Positions 1 through 3,778 of a stretch of 5,484 bases of DNA are shown in pieces. Within the stretch, counting starts at the first letter, position 1. The number at the start of each line of letters is the position of its first letter. Position numbers and translations under genes: made by a program. Source of the stretch: Deltaproteobacteria bacterium (GTDB taxonomy: Bacteria > Desulfobacterota > Desulfobacteria > Desulfobacterales > Desulfatirhabdiaceae). A model generated the notes under the pieces. The model was not told the origin of the DNA. It searched no databases and saw nothing but the letters and a program-made list of their open reading frames with translations. Location: contig JAPLJE010000097.1 in NCBI GenBank assembly GCA_026388755.1, positions 1 through 5,484 of the forward strand, read 5' to 3'.

Positions 1-33
1 TCCCACTCAGCCGAGGTTGAGCCCAAACCTAAC

Positions 34-67
34 AGTAACAAATTATTGAAAAAAATAATTTGTTACT
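34..67. repeat. Perfect 14-bp inverted repeat with 6-nt loop
   Basis: Positions 34-47 (AGTAACAAATTATT) are exactly complementary to 54-67 (AATAATTTGTTACT), separated by GAAAAA. The stem is almost all A+T and has no U-run after it, so it does not look like a classical intrinsic terminator. It could be a protein-binding dyad upstream of the lipoprotein gene, the end of a small mobile element, or an RNA hairpin from a gene outside the window. The repeat is seen directly; its function is unknown. Confidence 0.6.
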
Positions 68-91
68 TAGAAGGTCGTACTAAAAAATCGC

Positions 92-121
92 AGATGAACA
101 CAATGTGTGGTATGTTCATCT
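92..121. promoter_or_regulatory. Possible operator: 9-bp inverted repeat upstream of the lipoprotein gene
   Basis: AGATGAACA at 92-100 is exactly complementary to TGTTCATCT at 113-121, with a 12-nt spacer. The dyad ends 38 bp before the start codon at 160, a usual place for a regulator-binding site or a 5'-leader hairpin. I found no convincing -35/-10 pair next to it, so the regulatory role is an inference from position and symmetry only. Confidence 0.3.
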
Positions 122-159
122 TAATTTAACTCAAACCGTTACAATAAAGGAAAAACATT

Positions 160-390
160 ATGAAAAAAATTGCGATTATTATTGTAGGTCTGTTGCTGAT
201 GGTTAGCTATGGGTGCAGCAATGAAGATTCGAAAAAAGCTGTGGAAAAAACCAAAGATGCCGCATCCGCCACCAAGGAAGCGGCTGTTGAGGTAAAGGAC
301 AAAGCTGTGGAAATGACCAAAGAGGCCGTGTCCGCCACTAAGGAAGCGGTTGTTGAGGTAAAAGACAAAGCTGTGGAAATGACCAAATAG
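160..390 (+). CDS. Small repetitive predicted lipoprotein
   Basis: This gene encodes 76 residues. The start is a lysine-rich n-region (MKK) and a hydrophobic stretch at about 4-15, then SYGC with Cys19 as the probable lipidation site. The -1 Gly fits a lipobox, but the -3 position is Ser instead of the usual Leu, so lipidation is likely but not certain. The mature part (20-76) is almost entirely Ala, Lys, Glu, Val, Thr and Asp. It contains two copies of a 22-residue unit (33-54 and 55-76) and a partial earlier unit (KKAVEKTK, 25-32). Each unit splits into two 11-residue halves, the periodicity of amphipathic helices seen in LEA- and apolipoprotein-like proteins, so a long surface helix anchored to a membrane is expected. 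A TAAAGG ribosome-binding site lies at 145-150, 9 nt before ATG. No enzymatic function can be assigned; an envelope or stress role would be a guess. Confidence 0.75.
   Translation: MKKIAIIIVGLLLMVSYGCSNEDSKKAVEKTKDAASATKEAAVEVKDKAVEMTKEAVSATKEAVVEVKDKAVEMTK
256..387 (+). repeat. Two tandem copies of a 66-bp coding repeat
   Basis: Units at 256-321 and 322-387 encode the two 22-residue repeats of the lipoprotein. The 3' half of each unit is nearly identical at nucleotide level, and the few changes in the 5' half are scattered (for example GCCGCATCC against GCCGTGTCC). The array stops exactly at the TAG stop codon. High DNA identity indicates a recent in-frame duplication, and copy number could vary by slippage or recombination. 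Confidence 0.85.
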
Positions 391-489
391 TATAGTCCCC
401 GATTCTCTTTAATCATTTAACGTGCATAAAAACCCAACAAAAACATCCTTCGGGCAAGCAGCAGATGTTTATATTCTGCAGGATAGAAG

Positions 490-946
490 ATGACATACGA
501 ATTTGATGGCAAGAAGTACGAGAAGGCATCCAGTCATCAAGTGGAGTGGGGAGAAAAGCTCATTGAGGAGCTTGCTCTTGAAGGAACAGAGCGGATACTC
601 GACCTTGGATGTGGCGACGGAACATTGAGTGTTCAGCTTGCCAGGCTCGTCCCCAACGGCGAGGTTATAGGCTTCCGTCGAAGAGTATAGGACATAGGTG
701 GAAGGTGCTGGCTTCCATAGCGCCGAGGTTTGGGGAGAGAATGCTGACAGGTTCTTTCCAGACGCGGAAGCAATAACAAGGTGGATCGACCAGCCCAGCC
801 TTGTACCGTTTATAGCTTGCGTTGCGGAGCAAGACAAAACGTCTTTTAGGGAGTTTGTTGTCAGGAGGATGATCGAAGAGACAAAACAAGCCGACGGCAG
901 ATGCTTTGAAACCTTTCGTCGAATCAACTTGCTTGCTCGAAAATGA
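490..946 (+). pseudogene. SAM-dependent methyltransferase, internally deleted
   Basis: Two out-of-frame pieces of one class I methyltransferase are visible. The first, ATG at 490 to TAG at 690, carries the family N-terminus (YEKASSHQVEWGEKLIEEL) and the SAM-binding motif I, DLGCGDG (residues 38-44), then breaks after NGEVIG into a short nonsense tail. The second, readable from about 698 to 946 in another frame, carries the C-terminal part: AGFHSAEVWGENADRFFPD, then IDQPSLVPF and the end CFETFRRINLLARK. Related enzymes are about 250-260 residues, so roughly 110-120 residues of the core are missing, including the rest of the SAM pocket and the substrate region. The junction lies near 670-700. 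The start has a fair ribosome-binding site (CAGGA at 479-483). The first piece could still be made as a 66-residue peptide but cannot be an active enzyme. Substrate is unknown; the family resembles trans-aconitate methyltransferase-like proteins. Confidence 0.8.
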
Positions 947-998
947 AAGCCGCAGAAAACTACAAAGAAGTTTTTTGGGTAATTGAACGGTGTAAAAA

Positions 999-2135
999 AT
1001 GACCGACAAAAACCGGCTTTACTATCTCGACAATCTCAAAGTCTTACTGATATTTCTGGTTATCATACATCATGTCGGGCAGGCATACGGGTCGACAGGC
1101 GGAGCTTGGTTTTATTCATATCCTGGTGATCGAGTAAAATCGTTGAGGCTTTTATTTCAGTTTGATGCTTCGTTTTTTATGGGGCTTTTCTTCTTCATAT
1201 CAGGATATTTTCTGCCTGCGTCATTCGACCGCCCCGCTAATCGAAAATTTATCACCGACAAACTGATCCGCTTCGGTATTCCGCTTCTGTTTGCCGCTTT
1301 TTTCATGATTCCCGTTATGGAATATGTAAAATATGTGTATTATACGAGCCACATCGGTTTTCGGGATTTTTACATCCAGCACTGGTTCGGATATGTCCCG
1401 AATGCGGCAAGCCATCATTGTATTTTCAACTTTGGTCATTTGTGGTTTATCGAACATCTGTTCGTCTACTCGATTCTCTATGCCGCCATCAGGACGGTGC
1501 TGCAAAACTGCGCGCCTTCCCTGTCGATCTCCAAGATCCGGGACGTGCGGCTGTATAGCATCCTCCTATATATCGCGGCCCTTGGGTTGATCACCCATCT
1601 CATGCGGACATCGTGGGGTTTCCCTATCGATCGCTGGATTCTCTTTCTCGGATTTATCGCGATGGAGCCGGCACACATTCCACAGTATCTTTCTCTTTTT
1701 ATTCTTGGCATTTTTGCATACAGATGTTCTTTTTTAGAGTCCCTCTCTACACCCCGTAATATACTCTGGCTTGTACCCGGCCTGGGCATCCATATTATCA
1801 CTGTTGTCCAACTATACAGCACAGGCCGCCAATCTGCCTACTTCCTTTGGGAATACAGAGAGGCGCTTCTGTGTGTCGGGGTTTGTATCGGACTTCTTGC
1901 TCTGTTTAGAACTTATTTTAATCGTACGGGACATATCGTGCAATTTTTCGCGGAAAACGCATATGGGGCATACATCATCCATGTACCGGTAGTAGTTGCG
2001 CTCCAGTATGCATTTGACCCTGTGCAGGCAGGTGCTTTTACTCTTTTTGTTATTGTATCGTTTCTTTCAACAATAGGATCATTCTTTTCCTCATTCCTTA
2101 TACGGCTCATCCCTGGTATGAAGCGGGTTTTGTAA
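999..2135 (+). CDS. Acyltransferase-3 family integral membrane protein
   Basis: This gene encodes 378 residues, a full-length size for the Acyl_transf_3 (OafA/MdoC-like) family, which moves acyl groups such as acetyl or succinyl onto envelope sugars or other small acceptors. The N-terminal signature RLYYLDNLKVL (6-16; R6, D11) is followed by the conserved His pair H24-H25 in the first membrane helix, where the catalytic His lies in this family. Other family landmarks are FFMGLFFFISGYFLP (59-73), LIRFGIPLL (89-97), GHLWFIEHLFVYS (146-158), LFILGIFAYR (233-242) and AYGAYIIHVPVVV (321-333). About ten membrane helices are expected. The ATG at 999 has only a weak ribosome-binding site (GAACGG, 985-990), but the family N-terminus begins right after it, which supports this start. 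It starts 52 bp after the broken methyltransferase and has no partner glycosyltransferase nearby, so the acceptor cannot be inferred. The polypeptide appears intact. Confidence 0.88.
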   Translation: MTDKNRLYYLDNLKVLLIFLVIIHHVGQAYGSTGGAWFYSYPGDRVKSLRLLFQFDASFFMGLFFFISGYFLPASFDRPANRKFITDKLIRFGIPLLFAAFFMIPVMEYVKYVYYTSHIGFRDFYIQHWFGYVPNAASHHCIFNFGHLWFIEHLFVYSILYAAIRTVLQNCAPSLSISKIRDVRLYSILLYIAALGLITHLMRTSWGFPIDRWILFLGFIAMEPAHIPQYLSLFILGIFAYRCSFLESLSTPRNILWLVPGLGIHIITVVQLYSTGRQSAYFLWEYREALLCVGVCIGLLALFRTYFNRTGHIVQFFAENAYGAYIIHVPVVVALQYAFDPVQAGAFTLFVIVSFLSTIGSFFSSFLIRLIPGMKRVL

Positions 2136-2149
2136 AAGGTGATAAAGAT

Positions 2150-2220
2150 GGGGGGGGAATAGGGACACTGTAAGGTTTTAAGGTTTCGCAAGGAAACAAC
2201 AGGGACGCGTTTTCATTCTT
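2150..2220. mobile_element. Possible remnant of a REP-associated (RAYT-type) transposon end
   Basis: An 8-base G run (2150-2157) leads into AATAGGGACAC (2158-2168). A near copy, AACAGGGACGC (2198-2208, 9 of 11 matches), follows 40 bp later. Between them are a perfect tandem TAAGGTTT (2171-2178 and 2179-2186) and a small hairpin GTTTC-GCAAG-GAAAC (2183-2197). From memory, A-rich AGGGAC motifs like these often flank REP-associated tyrosine transposase genes in Desulfobacterota and related genomes. No transposase is present, so this would be a leftover end at most. The repeats are seen; the element assignment is a weak inference. Confidence 0.3.
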
Positions 2221-2262
2221 CACACATTGCACAAATGGAGGCAAAAGACTTTATATTGGTGC

Positions 2263-2314
2263 TCCCAAGTTTCACCAGACTTCGCTTCGCTATCAGGTGA
2301 CCTTTGAGTTGGGC
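2263..2314 (+). repeat. attC-like imperfect hairpin, upstream of mazEF
   Basis: The right end, GTTGGGC (2308-2314), matches the integron R' box GTTRRRY exactly. The left end, CCCAA (2264-2268), pairs with TTGGG (2309-2313). An inner stem pairs TCACC (2272-2276) with GGTGA (2296-2300), continued after an A-A mismatch by GA/TC. The loop contains TTCGCTTCGCT (2281-2291), repeated exactly in the hairpin after mazF. Unpaired stretches between outer and inner stems resemble attC spacers. Against it, the left box has AAG where attC sites have AAC, and 52 bp is short. It could instead be a chromosomal palindromic repeat or a weak terminator. Confidence 0.4.
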
Positions 2315-2339
2315 AAAATCCACCTATTCGATCTTTGAC

Positions 2340-2368
2340 TTGACATTGGAAATTTATGTAATTACAAT
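2340..2368 (+). promoter_or_regulatory. Near-consensus sigma70-type promoter for mazEF
   Basis: A perfect -35 box TTGACA (2340-2345) is followed after exactly 17 bp by TACAAT (2363-2368), one base from the -10 consensus. Transcription would begin near 2375, about 20 nt before the mazE start, leaving a short leader with a strong AGGAGGTG ribosome-binding site (2383-2390). No promoter of comparable quality was spotted elsewhere in the window. The promoter lies downstream of the attC-like hairpin, so the toxin-antitoxin pair would be transcribed independently of its neighbours. Confidence 0.75.
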
Positions 2369-2370
2369 GT
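2343..2370. promoter_or_regulatory. Candidate MazE/MazEF autoregulatory operator
   Basis: The perfect 10-bp palindrome TGTAATTACA (2357-2366) overlaps the -10 box. A wider dyad, ACATTG (2343-2348) and CAATGT (2365-2370), spans the whole -35/-10 interval. MazE-type antitoxins bind DNA through a dimeric SpoVT/AbrB fold and repress their own operon, more tightly with MazF bound, so a symmetric site covering the promoter is expected. The symmetry is seen; binding is inferred. Confidence 0.5.
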
Positions 2371-2395
2371 GATCACTTTTTGAGGAGGTGACACT

Positions 2396-2650
2396 ATGAG
2401 GGCGCGTGTAATAAAAATTGGTAATTCACAGGGGTTGCGTATTCCAAAGCCTATCCTTGTACAAACAGGAATCATGGATGATGTTGAAATAGAGGTTGAA
2501 AAAAATCAAATCATTATCCGGCCTGTTAAAAATGCTCGGGATGGATGGGATATGGCTTTCAAAATGATGGGAGAAAAAGGCGATGACGAACCCCTTATCG
2601 ACGAAAAAAACATTTCACATTCTTGGGATGAGGAAGAATGGCAGTGGTAG
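2396..2650 (+). CDS. mazE: MazE-type antitoxin (SpoVT/AbrB fold)
   Basis: This gene encodes 84 residues, a typical length. The N-terminal half is a SpoVT/AbrB DNA-binding domain: RVIKIGNSQGLRIPKPIL (4-21) is the family hallmark, followed by the DDVEIEVEKNQIIIRPVK strand pair (28-45). The C-terminal part (about 59-84) is strongly acidic, with DD, DE and DEEE clusters and aromatic ends (WDEEEWQW). In this family that flexible tail wraps the toxin and blocks its active site. The protein thus neutralises MazF and represses the operon. AGGAGGTG at 2383-2390, 5 nt before ATG, is one of the strongest ribosome-binding sites in the window, as expected for an antitoxin made in excess. Its last 13 bp overlap the toxin gene, indicating translational coupling. 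Confidence 0.9.
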   Translation: MRARVIKIGNSQGLRIPKPILVQTGIMDDVEIEVEKNQIIIRPVKNARDGWDMAFKMMGEKGDDEPLIDEKNISHSWDEEEWQW

Positions 2651-2967
2651 TGAAACGCTTTGACGTTTACTTGGTGAGTCTCGACCCCACTGTTGGGTCG
2701 GAAATTCAAAAAACCAGACCATGCTTAGTTGTGTCACCCGATGAAATGAACCTGAATATTCAAACCGTTATCATCGCGCCAATGACTTCTACAAGCAAAG
2801 ATTACCCTACCCGCATATCTTGTTTATTTAGAAAGAAGCAAGGCCATATCGTTTTGGATCAGATGCGAACGATAGATAAAACACGACTTATTAAAAGGCT
2901 TGGAACGATTGATTCAAGGGCCCAATTAGACGTTATTTCAGTATTGCAGCGGATGTTTGCATTTTAA
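2638..2967 (+). CDS. mazF: MazF/PemK-type endoribonuclease toxin
   Basis: This gene encodes 109 residues, the normal size for this family of sequence-specific ribosome-independent mRNA interferases. Family landmarks are RFDVYLVSLDPTVGSEIQKT (7-26) with the conserved KTRPCLVVS (25-33), then TVIIAPMTS (43-51), and GHIVLDQMRTIDKTRLIKRLG (69-89). Residues equivalent to the catalytic Arg and Thr of MazF are R27 (in KTRP) and T50 (in APMTS), and E22 is also kept, so the toxin looks active. The usual R-G-D at the first strand is R-F-D here. The ATG at 2638 sits only 3 nt behind AGGA (2631-2634); the in-frame GTG at 2644 has better spacing and GTG 2650 overlaps the mazE stop, so the true start may be 6 or 12 nt downstream. 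The cleavage sequence cannot be predicted from this alone. Confidence 0.9.
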   Translation: MAVVVKRFDVYLVSLDPTVGSEIQKTRPCLVVSPDEMNLNIQTVIIAPMTSTSKDYPTRISCLFRKKQGHIVLDQMRTIDKTRLIKRLGTIDSRAQLDVISVLQRMFAF

Positions 2968-2972
2968 AGACC

Positions 2973-3035
2973 GCCCAACCAACGGATAAGATTGTGGTTC
3001 GCTTCGCTCTCACAATCTAACCTTGTTCGTTAGCA
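2973..3035 (+). repeat. attC-like recombination site after mazF
   Basis: The left box GCCCAAC (2973-2979) fits the integron R'' consensus RYYYAAC. The right box GTTAGCA (3029-3035) fits GTTRRRY except one position. Between them AGATTGTG (2989-2996) pairs perfectly with CACAATCT (3011-3018). The stem continues outward as GGAT/AACC with an A-A mismatch and one unpaired A (2988), like the extrahelical bases of attC L boxes. Unpaired spacers CAAC and TTGTTC separate stem and boxes. The loop holds TTCGCTTCGCT (2998-3008), identical to the upstream hairpin. The site begins 5 bp after the mazF stop, the usual position in a cassette. It may also act as a transcript 3' hairpin. Confidence 0.5.
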
Positions 3036-3059
3036 GGAATTTGCTCATAGGAGGGGGCT

Positions 3060-3356
3060 ATGTATAGATGTCGCGTTCTTCTCAGTGCCATGCTGCTGAC
3101 ATTGTTCGGGGCTACTGTTTCGGCTCAACAGGCGGCTGAGCCCCAAGGCCAGTTTGTCATCGTCAACGGTCATCGCCTTTGGTATCGAATTGCAGGACAG
3201 GGAAGTCCACTTCTCTTAATCCCTGGCGGTCCAGGTTCTTCCCACACATACTTCTATCCCGGTCTCGAGCGCCTCGCGGATTCCTTTCAGCTTATCTTCT
3301 TCGATGCGTTCGGGCAGCGGCATTGCCCTTGCGGGACAGGACAATGTGGCGATTGA
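3060..3356 (+). pseudogene. Alpha/beta hydrolase, N-terminal fragment
   Basis: The first 85 residues are a good alpha/beta-hydrolase N-terminus with a Sec signal peptide (about 1-22, ending VSA before QQ). They read FVIVNGHRLWYRIAGQG (32-48), LLLIPGGPGSSH (51-62) with the GGPG oxyanion-hole motif, and LADSFQLIFFDAFG (72-85). After FFDAFG, where relatives continue RGKSD, the frame turns into unrelated residues and stops at 3354-3356. The nucleophile elbow, acid and His are all missing; relatives are roughly 300 residues or more. A very good ribosome-binding site, AGGAGG (3049-3054), stands 5 nt before ATG, so the fragment may still be translated and exported as a useless peptide. The break coincides with the start of the SnoaL-like segment in the +1 frame, so this is a recombination junction rather than a simple point mutation. 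Confidence 0.82.
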
Positions 3357-3778
3357 CAAGGTACGGCTGGATTTTAATGCCGCATTTAATGAAGGCAAAG
3401 CCGAAGCGCTGGATCAACTAATTGATCTCAATGGCATTTGGCTGCCGCCTGAAAAGCCGGCTATTGTTGGCAAAGACAACATCGTGAAAAGGTATTCAGA
3501 CTATTTTAATAGCGTGCGTTTGAAGTTTGAGCTGAAACCCGGTGATATACAGCTGTGTGATGGTTGGGCATTCATGAGTGGTGATTTCAGCAGGGCCGAT
3601 ACGCCAAAGGCAGGCGGTACAGCCAGGCATGTCTCCGGCCATTATCTGTTTGTCCTAAAAAAAACAGCCGGATGGCACATGGAAGATAGCTCGTGATATC
3701 TGGAATGAGACGGTGACACCAGAAAGATGTCGAATATACAGTAGAGACAATGATCATGAGCAAATCGTTGGTTTCTGA
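3304..3778 (+). pseudogene. SnoaL/DUF4440-like (NTF2 fold) domain, headless and frameshifted
   Basis: From about 3307 the frame reads SGSGIALAGQDNVAIDKVRL, which looks like the tail of a signal peptide (ALA cleavage site) followed by a mature protein. It continues FNAAFNEGKAEALDQLIDL, IVGKDNIVKRYSDYF and GHYLFVLKK, the pattern of small NTF2-fold DUF4440/SnoaL-like proteins. Its own start and most of its signal peptide are gone; the ATG at 3304 belongs to hydrolase sequence and has no ribosome-binding site. The frame stops at 3694-3696, but the family ending ARDIWNE is found in the next frame at 3689-3709 (preceded by KI), and that frame stays open to TGA at 3776-3778. An extra base around 3675-3683 (perhaps one of the G pair 3681-3682) explains this. 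Its function was probably binding or isomerisation of a small molecule; the specific role is unknown. Confidence 0.72.

Noticed and set aside
140..145. TACAAT before the lipoprotein start, considered as a -10 box.
   Set aside because: It abuts the ribosome-binding site (145-150), leaving no room for a leader, and no -35 box stands at the right distance.
441..470. Inverted repeat AAACATC/GATGTTT between the lipoprotein and the methyltransferase remnant, considered as a terminator or attC site.
   Set aside because: Only 7 bp with a 16-nt loop, no U-run after it, and no GTTRRRY box on the right side, although ACCCAAC stands to the left.
672..926. CTTCCGTCGAA (672-682) and CTTTCGTCGAA (914-924) match at 10 of 11 bases, considered as a rearrangement trace in the methyltransferase.
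   Set aside because: Short and easily explained by chance codon use for Phe-Arg-Arg; it does not explain the deletion by itself.
3699..3723. TCTGG/CCAGA inverted repeat after the SnoaL-like stop, considered as a terminator or third attC-like site.
   Set aside because: A 5-bp stem only, no U-run, no R boxes, and it lies inside the frameshifted tail of the SnoaL-like coding sequence.
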